Source: Massariosphaeria phaeospora (Eukaryota > Ascomycota > Dothideomycetes > Pleosporales). From it: a stretch of 64,000 bases of DNA. The stretch spans positions 248,001-312,000 of the forward strand of contig JAADJZ010000007.1 in assembly GCA_011032825.1 (NCBI GenBank), given 5' to 3'. How positions within the stretch are numbered: position 1 is the first letter of the stretch; each line of letters opens with the position of its first letter. The notes beneath the pieces were generated by a model. The model was not told the DNA's origin and did not search any database. It saw only the letters and a list, made by a program, of their open reading frames with translations. Position numbers and translations under genes: made by a program. Below, piece by piece: positions 21,411 through 33,513 of this stretch.

Positions 21411-23978
21411 ATGCCTGGCGAACTCATCCGCACCGTGACGGCGAGCCTGTCGCGGCCCAGCAAACGCAAGATGGAGCGCGCCAGCGACCTCTTCCTGATC
21501 TCCGACCAGGACGTCGCCTACGAGCAGGACATCCAGCGCAACCCGGGCAGCGTCAAGCCGTGGCTGGACTACTTCAGCTTCAAGCGGTCGCGCGGCAGCC
21601 TCCTCGAGCAAGCTTTCGTCCTCGAGCGCGCGTGCACCACCCTCCCGCGCTCCTACAAGCTCTGGAAGCTCTACCTCGGGCTGCGCACCCGACACCTCGA
21701 GAAGAAGAACCCCGCCAAGTATGCACCGCACTACCTCAAGGTCAATGCTCTGTTCGAGCGCGCGTTGGTGCTGCTGAACAAAATGCCTCGGATCTGGGAA
21801 ATGTACCTCAACTTCCTCATGCAACAGCCGCTCGTCACCACTACCCGGCGAACCTTTGACCGAGCCCTACGTGCGCTTCCCCTCACTCAACACAACCGTA
21901 TATGGGCCCTGTATCGTCCTTTTGCGACTTCTGCTTCGGGCGAAACCGCTGTCAAGATCTGGCGGCGGTACATGCAGATACATCCGGAAGATGCCGAGGA
22001 CTTCATCGACCTGCTCAAGGACATGCGCAAATACACCGAGGCTGTGAAGAAGTACATGGAAATCCTCAACAACCCACGGTTCAAAAGCAAGGAAGCTAAG
22101 GGTCCCTTCCAGTTCTGGACGGAGATGATCGATCTGCTGATTGACCATGCTCGGGACATAGAGACAGGGGACGACAGCGGCATCGATGTCGAGAAGATCA
22201 TCCGCAGCGGCATCAGCAAGTTCCCCGACCAGCGAGGGATTTTGTGGGTCGGTCTGGCACGCTACTGGATGCACAAAGGGGAATATGAAAAGGCTCGCGA
22301 CGTTTTCGAAGAGGGTGTCACTACTGTCATGACTGTTCGAGATTTCTCCGTCGTTTTCGACACTTATATTGAGGCCGAAGAGACCATGATCGGGATCAAA
22401 CTGCAAGAAGCGGCTGCGCGGTCCGACAAGGGAAGGCTTGATGAGGATGCCGATGCCGATCTAGACATCCGAATGGTCCGCTTCGAGTCCCTCATGCAAC
22501 GAAGACCCTTTCTACTGAACGATGTCATGCTGCGACAAAATCCACACAACGTGATCGAATGGGAAAAACGTGTCATCCTATGGGGCGACAACAAGTCCGA
22601 GGTGGTACAGACCTACACCGACGCCATTGCCGAGATCAACCCCAAGAAGGCAATTGGCAAATTCCACGAGTTATGGACCAATTACGCGAAATTCTACGAG
22701 ACGGGAGGTGACCTACGAAATGCTCGCGTTATCTTGGAAAAGGCCGTCAAAGTGCCATTTAAGTCGGTCGCTGAACTGGCTGAGATGTGGTGCGAGTGGG
22801 CTGAAATGGAGCTGCGCAACGAAAACTTTGACAGAGCTGTTGACATTATGGCTAAGGCGACGCAAGCGCCAAAGAGGTCGAATGTTGACTACTTCGACGA
22901 ATCTTTGACGCCACAGCAGCGTGTTCATAAGAGTTGGAAACTATGGAGTTTTTATGTGGACCTTGTCGAAAGCGTTAGCACCCTAGACGAGACGAAGAAG
23001 GTTTACGAGAGGATTTTCGAGCTCCGCATCGCAACGCCGCAGACGGTTGTCAACTATGCCAATCTTCTGGAAGAGAACAAGTATTTCGAGGATTGCTTCA
23101 AGGTCTATGAACGCGGTCTGGATCTCTTTAGCTACCCCGTTGCTTTCGAGATATGGAATCTTTACTTAACAAAAGCCGTGGACCGAAAAATCGGGATGGA
23201 GCGATTACGCGATTTGTTCGAGCAAGCCGTCGAAGGATGCCCACCAAAGTTTGCCAAGGTACTGTACCTTATGTATGGCGCTCTTGAGGAGGATCGCGGT
23301 CTCGCTCGCCACGCCATGCGAATCTATGAGCGCGCCACACGCGCGGTGTCCGACGAGGATCGTATGGAGATGTTCAACTTCTATATCACCAAGTCAGCAT
23401 CTAACTTCGGTCTCCCCTCGACGCGACCTATATACGAGCGCGCCATAGCCGCTTTGCCGGATGTCGAAGCTAAGGAAATGTGTCTCAAATTTGCTGAGAT
23501 GGAAAGACGACTAGGCGAAATCGATAGAGCACGAGCAATCTACGGCCACGCGAGCCAGTTCTGCGATCCGAGGACCAGCCCTGAATTTTGGAAGAAGTGG
23601 GAGTCGTTCGAAGTACAGCATGGAAACGAGGACACCTACAAAGAAATGCTTCGGATCAAACGGAGTGTTCAGGCTCAGTACAAGTATGCCTCTCCCCAAC
23701 ATTACTTGGCTTATTCAGTTACTAACAACGCATCTAGTACCGACGTTAGTTTTATTGCATCGCAGGCAGTTGCACGAGGCCAACAGAATGGTGGCGTTGA
23801 CCACACCAATGGTGACAGTGTGGATGGCGAGGACGCAATGGCAGCTCTCGAACGACAAGCAAGGGCACCCCAAGGCTTTGTCGCTGCCAGCACAGGCACA
23901 GAAGGCGGCAGTGTCAAGCCCACTAGAGAACCTGCTGCAGCAAATCCAGATGCCATCGACCTCGACGACGATCTATGA
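21411..23978 (+). CDS. SYF1: Pre-mRNA-splicing factor SYF1 (HAT-repeat protein)
   Basis: SYF1 (human XAB2) is a scaffold of the Prp19-associated complex in the spliceosome. The protein is built of HAT (half-a-TPR) repeats throughout, e.g. WLDYFSFKRS, WKLYLGLRTR and WEMYLNFLM, each with the W..Y spacing. The ATG at 21411 sits in ACCATGC and gives MPGELIRTVTASLSRPSKRK. The frame is open to 23978 (855 codons), but an intron is likely at 23684-23737: donor GTATGC, ACTAAC branch site and TCTAG acceptor. Removing its 54 nt gives VQAQYNTDVSFIAS, which fits the family, and a protein of 837 residues. Because the intron is a multiple of three and has no stop, retention would be silent for the frame. 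The tail ends in acidic DAIDLDDDL. Confidence 0.92.
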   Translation: MPGELIRTVTASLSRPSKRKMERASDLFLISDQDVAYEQDIQRNPGSVKPWLDYFSFKRSRGSLLEQAFVLERACTTLPRSYKLWKLYLGLRTRHLEKKNPAKYAPHYLKVNALFERALVLLNKMPRIWEMYLNFLMQQPLVTTTRRTFDRALRALPLTQHNRIWALYRPFATSASGETAVKIWRRYMQIHPEDAEDFIDLLKDMRKYTEAVKKYMEILNNPRFKSKEAKGPFQFWTEMIDLLIDHARDIETGDDSGIDVEKIIRSGISKFPDQRGILWVGLARYWMHKGEYEKARDVFEEGVTTVMTVRDFSVVFDTYIEAEETMIGIKLQEAAARSDKGRLDEDADADLDIRMVRFESLMQRRPFLLNDVMLRQNPHNVIEWEKRVILWGDNKSEVVQTYTDAIAEINPKKAIGKFHELWTNYAKFYETGGDLRNARVILEKAVKVPFKSVAELAEMWCEWAEMELRNENFDRAVDIMAKATQAPKRSNVDYFDESLTPQQRVHKSWKLWSFYVDLVESVSTLDETKKVYERIFELRIATPQTVVNYANLLEENKYFEDCFKVYERGLDLFSYPVAFEIWNLYLTKAVDRKIGMERLRDLFEQAVEGCPPKFAKVLYLMYGALEEDRGLARHAMRIYERATRAVSDEDRMEMFNFYITKSASNFGLPSTRPIYERAIAALPDVEAKEMCLKFAEMERRLGEIDRARAIYGHASQFCDPRTSPEFWKKWESFEVQHGNEDTYKEMLRIKRSVQAQYKYASPQHYLAYSVTNNASSTDVSFIASQAVARGQQNGGVDHTNGDSVDGEDAMAALERQARAPQGFVAASTGTEGGSVKPTREPAAANPDAIDLDDDL

Positions 23979-26501
23979 TTCACGACTATCAGCTGGCGGT
24001 AGGGACTCTGCATTTGCACGGCGTTTTCGGCTCCACCAACTCTATCCCGAGGTTTCTTGTGTTTCTTGTTTGTGTATATCCTTCTTTTTATGCGTTTCAA
24101 TCTCCTTCTATATAGCTCATATGCTGTCTGTGGATACCTGGGTCGCAACTATGCATCACCTGGCGTTTGGTTTTGGTGGATTGAAAATGAGCGCGAGATC
24201 TACAATGTCTTCGCCGGCTTGTACCTTGAAAGCGAGACTCTCTTTAGTCAAGCGGATGTAGGGACGGGGGCTGTGTCAACCTGCTGGCGCATGAAGCGGA
24301 GAACGCGAAGAACGTGTGTCTATATGTTCTCATTCTCCACTCTCGGGATAGCATGGTTCCATGTCTGCCACAAAATCGCTCATACCACGCCCTCTACTCC
24401 CGAGCTGGTGTGAGCGAAGTGGCCCTCGACTTCGACGACTCGACTCCCCGAACGCTTCAGAACACACATACAATCCATTCGCAAAAAAATAGAAAATACA
24501 TATTGCATCAGATAATACCTCAGTGCATCCGCTTTGTTACCTCTGACCACCCAAGATCGAGTACTCTGGTTCGGGCTAAAATGTTTTTAAAAACACGGCT
24601 ACCTGCTCATGTGTCCACGTCACCTGCTCGTGTTACTGCCAATGCATGACACCGCAAATAGATACAGTTTGACAAACCACGCCAAACCTGGGATGAGAGA
24701 CTACACTAATCCCAAGGTACTATAGTTACGATAGTTTGGTAAAGCCAACGTATCTTGTGAAAACAGACAGTCACAGTACCTACTAAGTACATACGCTATA
24801 GCAGATACCCGGCTGTATGTGTTGCTTCTGCCGCCTCGGAGCGGGAACGGTGTGATACAAGCCTTTTGGCGTCTCACGACGCAAGCACTGCGCCTCGCAG
24901 GGCAACTAGACATGCGGCCTACGGCAAGTCTGGTGTCTACACAAGGTTGGTAAATTATACCCCAACTAAACAGCCGTAACTGCGACAAACCACGCAACTT
25001 CTACATGGACTTGGTATGTCTTTGCTTTTCAGACTTTCACAGACGAGGTAACCCGAGAAGGGCATAATTGGATCAACTGAGTGGTAGACGGTCGCATAGC
25101 CTTGGAATCATGCAAGATAGATGGACGATGAAGTGTGCCACTGCGGCGCAGAAAACGCTGATTGGGACCGGCGCAGGCTCTGGAATTCCGCTATATATAC
25201 CGTATTGTCTAATAGCCGTGCCAGCAGCGTACCTACATGTGTGTCACCGAACGCAATTATCCCGATAGTGAACTCTCTCAGCGATCGCAAACCATCATGG
25301 AGATTTCGACAGTACCAGAGGTTAGTTAATGTTTGAGTTTGTGGCCCGGTCCTTCAAGCTTCGTGTAGCCGGCGAGATCTCTTGAATGCGAGCTTGATGG
25401 TGAGGTGACGGGTTGTGGGTGGACGGGAACTGGAATTGGCTTTGGAGCTGGGGAGCGGCCAAGGGGAGCTATGAGCTTGCATGCCGCTAGGGGACTGATG
25501 AGGGGCGTCTCGTTGGAGGGGATCGGAGCTGCATGATGGAGGTTGCCTGGTGTTGACTTTCGGCCGCTTGCCGGCTTCGCCCTTCAAGCTGAAGCAACTG
25601 GCGATATGGGCCGCGAAGTACTGGGCATTGGGGCGCAGCGTGAGGGAATTGTCGAGCAGTGCACGGTTTCGGATAGTCCTCGTGAGGAGGAGAGGAGCCG
25701 TTGAGGTCCAAATGAGGTGTGCTCCTTGGCGCGCGACCCACTCCGGCCCCTCCACAATCCCCCACACCCTCCTCCGTCATTGTTCGAGACCCACCAAGGC
25801 CTTATCGATGCAGCTAAACCGCCCAGAGCCTGGGCGTCGTCGCGCCAGATGCTCCGTTCAATGACCGGCGGGCTCATCACAAACAAACGATGACTTCCCA
25901 TCGCATCCCAAAGCGCCACGGGGTTGGAGACGAGGGAGGCTGTGTTCAACAAGTGTCCAATCCGCACGCGACACCACCCACCTTCTGACCTGTTGCAAAC
26001 GAGCGGAGTGGCTTGGTGACGCCATTCTCACATTGCGTTCGTCGAGCTTCAGCTGCTTGCACCAATGGCTCCGGGACGACGACTAATGGTCTGCTCTTGC
26101 CCAGGTTATCTGGCTTCGTATGCCCCAGCATCTGGCTTTAGGCTGCCGCTGGGGCGATTAGAGAGTAGAGCTGCGATGGCACCGCAGCTGCGAGGGGGCG
26201 TCTGAGTGGTTGACTTCGAGCGTTGGCTCTATCATGTGCAGTGTTGAGGGCTCGACTACGGGTGAGGGGCACGCTGGTCCTCTTTCATTGACGTTACGTG
26301 AGGGGCAAATAAGGGATTCTTTAGGCGCCGCCTTCTTTATATCTGACCCCTCTTCCCGCACCCAGAAGCTGCATTCCTTTCACGAGCAGTTCATATACCA
26401 TACCCATCACTCCTGCTACTCCTACTACACCTACTACACCTTCTTGACAGCTTCTGTCTTTCCGTTGTCATTGAACATAGAATCAACAGCTAAAGCCCAA
26501 G
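23979..26501. other. 2.5 kb gene-poor stretch
   Basis: No gene was recognised with confidence between SYF1 and the small four-exon gene. A minus-strand segment at 25354-26131 has codon-like composition and is listed separately. Upstream of 26502 is a run of CTAC/CTACAC units near 26411-26445, in the probable 5' leader of the next gene. Confidence 0.45.
25354..26131 (-). other. Coding-like region, unresolved
   Basis: Three overlapping minus-strand frames look protein-like: 25767-25354 (contains RNRALLDNSLTLRPNAQYF), 25967-25584 (contains SNPVALWDAMGSHRLFVM) and 26131-25946 (starts MLGHTKPDNLG). I could not find splice sites that join them convincingly, and I recognise no family. It could be an unannotated multi-exon gene, a decayed one, or chance in GC-rich DNA. 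Confidence 0.25.
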
Positions 26502-27067
26502 ATGTCTAACAACGTCGGTACAGGTATGTCAATACTTTAACTCCAGCCATCGGAGATCTTCCTCCTCCAACTGCTATTCTGCTCTATCGATACTAATAAC
26601 CACAGACATCGATACCACAAACCAATCCGTCGAGGCCAAAGACCCCTTTGCCTCGCAGCGAGAAGCCGGCAATGGTACGCAAACCTCCTCAGCCACCTAT
26701 CCTACATCACCCATCCCGCTAACTCCCACACAGACCCCTTCGAAGGCGATAAGCTCAGCGAGCTAGCCGGTAGCGACGACATGGCACTCCCATCGTCGCC
26801 AACCGACAAGAACCGACGCATGAGCAAAGAATGGGATGCCTCCAAGGTCCCTCCCTCACGCTTCCAGCGCCGCGAGGGCAGCATCTACTCAACGCCCAAC
26901 TCGAGGGACGGCCATGTGAAGGGTAATACGCGGGATCAAGCATACCATGACAAGCTCAAGGAGAAGGTACGTCACAACCGTCCGGGGAGCTGCTGTACTG
27001 CAGATCCGGATGTTCTGGGATCCTTAGACATCGTGCTGATTTTCCACAGGGCTGGACCAAGGCGTAG
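26502..27067 (+). CDS. Small conserved fungal protein, unknown function
   Basis: Four exons (26502-26523, 26606-26674, 26734-26966 and 27050-27067) give a 113-residue hydrophilic protein starting MSNNVGTDIDTTNQ and ending LKEKGWTKA. I do not recognise a named family. Two DPF-containing stretches (KDPFASQ, NDPFEGD) each follow a splice junction or lie near one. The core PPSRFQRREGSIYSTPNSRD followed by GHV is the most conserved-looking part, and similar small proteins occur in other ascomycetes as far as I recall. No signal peptide, membrane span or Cys pair is present, and the whole chain looks disordered. All four introns/exons keep frame with standard GT-AG sites; the second intron has a GCTAACTC branch-like site. 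The last exon is only 18 nt. Confidence 0.72.
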
Positions 27068-28252
27068 ATTATATCTCTCTCCCTCCCTCTCTCTGTTATC
27101 GCCGTCATATCCACATGAGCAGGCACTACGGTGCGACGATGACTTCTCCCTTTGGATTCGCAACCTTGTAACATTTTATCAAGCTCTGGTTCGAGCAAGT
27201 TTCTCTTTATCCGGCTGGCGAACTGACTGTGTCGAGCATGACTCTACACCTTATGCGTTATTATTCTCAGATATCCACCCTCCAATACAAAAAAGAGTTT
27301 CGGAGCTCCTGTTACGAGCGTTGGCAACTCGAGGTTCCAATACAAACAATTGAACCCCATCTGCGTCTGTTTAGATGTCTTTACAGCATGAATATCTCGG
27401 TGTAACAGCGAAGTGTTACCGTGTTCCCCGCCATGCTACCACACTCTTCTGAGTAACTCTTCCTTGTGAAGTGAAGTAACGCAGCCATAACCACAAGTGC
27501 ATGAACCCCTTAGATTGTACAAAAAACCACTCATTATTTGTGCCGTCACTCTTCATCTTCCATACATGAACAAACATCCGTTACCATCTATCGGTCAAAC
27601 CCGAAAACCGCCCCCACTCAACTCAACCCAAGAAAGAATAAAAAAGAAGCACACCACAAGACTCGAACCATCGCGCAGCACCAACCATCGCCAAAAAGGG
27701 AATGGACCACACCCAGACGGATCCCGAAGAGTCTAGTGTTGACTGTGTTGCTAATCCGATCGCCATAGAAATGGGTCAACAGGTTTGAACTGGAGAAAGT
27801 TGTAGCTTCTTTCCTGGTAGTTCTGAGAAATATCAAATTATATATAGTGGTAACATTACAGGCCAACGGGCGGGGCTGTAATGCGGAAGGGTGGAGTACT
27901 TGCGCGTCTTAGTCGGATTGTACAAGTAAGTTCAGGAAAGAGGGGTGTATTTCATCTTCGGTTATCATTATTGATTTGTCTATAGCAAGCAGAAAGCATG
28001 TTACCTGACTTCTAGTCAAACACCATAACACCTCCATGCCGCAGATATCCAAGACGCCATTCCATCGAAAGGCATCGTCTCCCGAGTGGTCTCCTACAGT
28101 GCGCAAGAATCAAGGTTCGTACAACCATGCTAGTCACAAAGACCTCCCGAGCGAACTTCTTGCCAACCGCGTCCTTCTTTTGCATAGGATCGAGAGAACT
28201 TTTAGTCGAGTGCCAGCGTAGGCAATACCTGTAGTCTCAATGTTAGACCTCA
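27068..28252. other. Intergenic before DCL1 3' end
   Basis: This 1.2 kb lies between two converging genes. It contains pyrimidine-rich CCCTCCCTCTCTCT near 27080 and no recognisable gene. Confidence 0.45.
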
Positions 28253-31200
28253 CTAAGACAGGTCCGTGTAAGCTAGAGCCTGCTTGACCTTCTCCTCAAA
28301 CTCCTCATCCATTTCATCATCCTTGCAATCACACCCGTACTGTTTCTTGAACTCGAAAGGGGGAAGACCCTCCAGACTCTTCATTGCAGTTTTAGCCACC
28401 TTGACTCTTGCATACCGCGCACTTTCAGCAACGTGGTCAAATTTGACGACACCATGGATGGCGACCATGGCTATGACTTGATCCCTCGCTCCGGGAATGA
28501 CTGTGGGTACAACCGAAACTCTATCAGACGATTCCTTGCAACCAAAGTTGATCTCGAGGAGTTTCTTCAGACGGGTTCTCGGGTTTTTGCCGGCGAAGTC
28601 ATCGTAGAGAGACATATCGACGTAGAAGCGCTTGATGTGCATGTCGAAGAATGTCTGCACGACGGTGAAATCGAATTCCGAGTCTACGAACATGGCGCCT
28701 ACATAAGCTTCCACCACATCGGCTAAACATTTTGGAGGATTCTCTGGGGTGTGGTCCCAGTAGGTCATGACTCCTTTAGCTTCTTTTTCGGCTTGCTCGA
28801 GGTCTTCAATGTAGCTTTGGATATCGTGCGTTAACTTTGCGCTATTGTGACGTATATACCGGTGGAAGCCCAGCTTGGTGCAGAGTGCGCCCAAGAACTT
28901 GTTAGACACCATCGGCATCTTGTGCTCAGTGAGCCATTGAGGATCCTTCTCGGGGAACCGATAGAACATGTCCATGACGAAGACTTGGTCGAGTAACGAA
29001 TCTCCCAGAAACTCAAGCCGTTGATAGTCCGGTATTTCTTCCCACATAAATCCCTGGCATGGGTGGATAAAAGCCGATCGGAGGAGACGGGGATATTTGA
29101 AGTGGTAGGGATGTATAGCCTCGATTTGCCGTGCCATGTCGAGTTGAGAAGCTGTTGCAACAGCCATCTGGTATCTCGGCTTCACATATGCGGCGTAGTA
29201 ATCTGAGAACTTCTCCACTAGATGATCTTCTTTTTTGACCAATAGTGTGACGGCTTTGACGGCTACGTCCCACGTCTCCGGGTTCCATGTGTTCTCTCCT
29301 GCTCCTAATTTGTTATGTTGCATGAAAGCTGCCCCAATGAAAGCCTCGCAAACATCGGCAATGGTTTTGTCTCCCAGGGAGTGTTTGATGACTTGCGGTC
29401 CCGTCTTTTTCATGCCTTTACCTTTGGTCTGTACCAAGCCGTCAGGGTACCATGTACGACTACCTCATGTTAGTAGATGGCAATGTGAAGTTGAGGTTTT
29501 ACATACCGAGAAAACGCCATGGTGCGAACGTACTCATACAGCTTGTAGTCAATTGCAGCGTCTTTCAGGTTCTGATTGCAAAGCATCAACATTCGCCGCA
29601 CATGAAATTCGAACTCGTTCTCGTCTGGTTGTTGGACGAAAGTGGAAATGGAAGTGGCCATTTTGAGAAAGCAATCACCCATAAACTCGAGTCGCTCATA
29701 ATTTGGACCCATGCCGCTCTTGAAGTTGACTTGCTCTTCGCCATGCTCGTCAGAGTTCTCAGAATCCTTTGTAAGAGCTTCTAGCGCTAGGCGTGGTCCG
29801 ATGTCGAGCCCAAGGAGTGCGCAAGCATCCATTGCGATCAAGCAGCTTTCAAAACGATGTATTATAGCTGGAAAGACGTAGCATATGGCTACAAAGCGCG
29901 TGCTAAGCTTTATAGTGTTAGATATGGTCAGGTCTCGACTCATGTGCACTTACAGCTGATATCTTAAATGGTTCTGGACACAAATATGCTTTCCAGTTTA
30001 CTTTGGCCTCATCTTCATCATTTTCTACTGCTGCGAGCAGGTTTCGTCGAAAGGGGATCTTTTCTGCCTCAAAGACAGGTTGGGATCGATCGTACATGGG
30101 CATCCGGTGAGTTCGAGCCGATTTCCAGAGACTGCAAGAATAGTCGAGGATGCTGTCATTATAACTCTTGTATTTTGGAGCGAACCCTGGAATTGGATCG
30201 TCAACCTTGAGGTCCGGCACGACTTTGACAGAGTAAAACCGTCGACCACCATCGCCCCTGTCAACAATATACCGGTCGGCAAGTGCGTCATGGCTAGTCT
30301 CCCGGGTCCATCTGTATTCGCCATTCTCGCATACGTATTTGACCTGCTCCATATCTATGAGATGTTCAGGATTTGTTGACGGTGACATTATGCTGTCAGT
30401 CCGAATAGGAACCAACCAGAACCACATTTTGGAAACATCATACTCGTATCCCTTGTTGAATATATCATCGTAGATTTGTAAGGTGAACTTTGTGAATGAG
30501 TCCAGGTATTCTTCAGTTGTTGTGAGTGGTTTGAGAAGGCCGGTAGAGATGACATTGGAGGCCTGACCATCCTTGAGATATATCGGAAAAGATGGCATCT
30601 GCGGGAAAGCAGTTCGTGTTAGCAGTCCCAACGGCTGATGGGGCCGCTCCAGACCCGCATCGACGTCGACCACTGTGAGATAGAGATGTTCAGGTACGGT
30701 GCCATACCCAAATTGCCAGAATTCTGGCTTGATTCGCATCTTGTAGAGGTCCTTACTCTTTGCACTGAGAGCGAGCAGGGCGTTGCGCATTGCTGGGACT
30801 TGTTTTCTAACTGTTGGCAGCAGATTTTGGTCAAGATAATTCTTTTTGCGCAACTCTATACACATGCTAAATGCGGCCGAGCATCTAGCAAGGATCTTCT
30901 GTCGTTCAGGTCGACCTTTCATTGACACAATTGGTGCAAATTCCGGAAGAATGACCTCGCATACGAACTGGTTTTGGCTGTGTCCGATGACATACGTTGG
31001 CTGTAGGCAAGCCTCAAGGTTGGGAGGTGGAAGAGACGCCACAAAATGAGCTAGCACAGAGAGACTCGACCTGTATGTGAGCTTTGCTCCAGAATCCGGG
31101 TCTTTATAGATAGGGAAATCTGTCTCGGTCGCCAGAAGCCTACCCGCATCATTGTCCACGTCATTGAGGAGTCGGTCTTTTGGCAAGTTATTGCAGAAGG

Positions 31201-33065
31201 CCCGCATAGTGTGCTCCGCGTTCCTCGCGTTGAGTAACAACATCTGGTGATGCGTGTTCTTGTCTTCGAGCATATGCAGGTACTTAGAGTTTCGATGCCG
31301 TGCTCGACCGCGTGACTGGACATAGGCAATCATGGTGCGGTACAAATCGAATCGGACAACCAGATTGCACTGCGGGATATCCAAGCCCTCCTCAGCTACG
31401 GATGTAGAGAAGAGACAGTTCAGCTCTCCCCGCCGGAACTTGGCCACGGTCATGACTTGAGTTTTCAGTGAGACCTTCTGATCGCCAATACCTGAGCTGT
31501 TTCCTACTAGAATTGCGCTGCGGAGATGGCGGCCACCGATATGGGTGAAGATCAGATTGAGTAGCCGGGCTGTCTGACGCTGTTGCACAAAGACGATACA
31601 TCGAGCTTCATCCGATCTGGCATAATAGTCGCTCAGCCAACTGTGTAGCTGGAGCACCTTGTCGCTTAGATCCTCTAGAGTAGCTGTGGGGAGACCAAAG
31701 TAATGATTTCGAACGAGCTCTTGAGCTTCTCGTAGTCTGGCGATTTCCTCATTCAACTTGTCAACAGAGCCATCTCGTCTTGTTTTGTGAAATACGCGCT
31801 CCTCGCGCATCTCAATCTTTCGACTCTCCTCTTCGGAAAAAGCGAAAGACCAGTAGATATCGGAAGCCCAAGGACCAAGCTCCGCAGAGAATTGTTTTGA
31901 TGCTTTAAAGAACTTCTGGAACGCCTTGATCTCTCCGTAGCTGGCTTTGATCTTCTGGTGGAACGGTGTCTCGAACTCTTGCTGCAATGAATACTTGGAA
32001 ACATGTTCGTTCGGACGTCTGATGTGGTTCTGCAAAAGGGTAAGGTCGGAGGTTGTAGCTATCTTACAATGAAGTAGCGATTCGAGATCCTTCGCTGCTT
32101 GCTTGATGTCGGTGTTGGCATCGACCGGAGACGCTGTCATTCCGAAAATTCGGGGACGCTGTGAGATATCAGGTTCCGTGTCGTAGAAGTCCTTGATGAT
32201 CCGTGCAAATGGATGGTTGTTCTTAGCATGGTGCGCCTCATCAAATATGAGCAGGTTGATCCCGGTAATATTGATGAACGAGTGCATCAAGCAATCCACG
32301 AGAACCGCTGCCGTAGACACAACGACCATATTCTTTGTGAAGTGATCATCCCATGTTGTTTTATCCCACAGCGAAGCCCCCATGGCACCGCAAATGCCTT
32401 CAACGTTCTGGTCGAGGCCATGCCGCAAAACGTTCGCTTGCTGGAATACGAGATTCACAGAGTTGACCTGCCGCTAGGTTAGGCAGAGTAAATATACGCA
32501 GCGACAGAGCACTTACGAGGAAGAATGCGATCTTGTTCGGACAGCCCTTTGCTCTAGCCGTCAATTCTTCATCCATGATGTGACGTAAAAGTAGGGTTGC
32601 AATGTGCGTCTTCCCGGACCCTGTATCTAGAACTGCAATTATGTTCTCCTCTTTGGCTTTCTGAAAGAGCTCTGTTTGATAGTCTCGAGAACTAGTAATC
32701 AGACCGTTGTTCTCTTCTTTGGCTAGGATATCCCGGATAGAGAGGGACTCGTCCTTCGCGCCCTCAATCGCCGCTTTGACCTCCTTCTCCGTTACTTTCA
32801 ATATCCTCTCCCGGGCGTAGGTGTCGAATATTGCATTCTGTACTCTCCGTTTCTCGGCATGGGTGCTTGGGCCGTGAGCGCGCGACAAGTCCAAATCCAC
32901 ATCAAGGTCATCATCGTCATCGTTCACCTGCTGTTTAGAGGGCAGACGTGCATCTTCTTCTGTGCTCGAGTCCGAATCGTTGCTGTATTCATAGTCGAGC
33001 TGATCTTCTGCCGGACTTCCCCAAGCCATTCTCGTTGTGCGTGGTGGAGCTGATTGTACGCTCAA
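28253..33065 (-). CDS. DCL1: Dicer-like protein 1 (RNA interference endonuclease)
   Basis: Dicer cuts double-stranded RNA into small RNAs for Argonaute. Four exons (33065-32517, 32467-29954, 29907-29507 and 29459-28253) give about 1,556 residues, normal for fungal DCL1. In order: an acidic N-tail, Walker [11 protein letters not shown] (about residues 145-154), the DEAH box in IFDEAHHAK (about 259), a helicase C domain with [20 protein letters not shown], a dimerisation/PAZ-like middle, RNase IIIa with YERLEFMGD (about 1091) and [16 protein letters not shown], RNase IIIb with YQRLEFLGD (about 1310) and [11 protein letters not shown], and a double-stranded-RNA-binding tail with a CDCKDD end. 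All acidic catalytic residues of both RNase III sites are present, so it looks functional. The acceptor at 29908 (AAAG) is the least certain junction. A second ATG (residue 13) could also serve as the start. Confidence 0.93.
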
Positions 33066-33513
33066 GAGTCAGAAGCAGGCCTAGAACCAAGTGTAACGAG
33101 CGGAAGGAAAGATATTGGGTTGGTCGAGGTCAGGAGATTTGGGTTGATCTTTTGTTTGCCAGGCGGGGTCTCCGTATCCGTTTGTCGCAAGACAAACGGG
33201 GCAAGTGTCAACGACCAGGATCAGCTCAGCAAGCAACTACACACCGCCTTCCTTTGTAGTTAGGTGCGAAAGCTCTTCTAATAATGCGGGGAACACATTT
33301 CGTATCGATAAGCGACTTACGTGGTGAAGACGGAAAACGACGCGCTCCAGGAAGTCTCTAAGAAGTTTAGCGCTCCGCCATCCGTCAATGCACGAAAATG
33401 GAAAAAGTTTAGCGCTACCGCGAAACCACGTGCCTCTCGTCTAACCCAAATTCGTCACCTCTCGATAACTTCACCTATCCATCAACGCCAACTCAAATTT
33501 CCCATATCAAACG
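33066..33513. promoter_or_regulatory. Divergent promoter region DCL1/TAP42
   Basis: This 448-bp stretch lies between divergent starts. The 12-mer AAGTTTAGCGCT occurs twice, at 33363-33374 and 33405-33416, 42 bp apart in the same orientation. A CCACGTGC box lies near 33426. Function is unknown. Confidence 0.5.
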
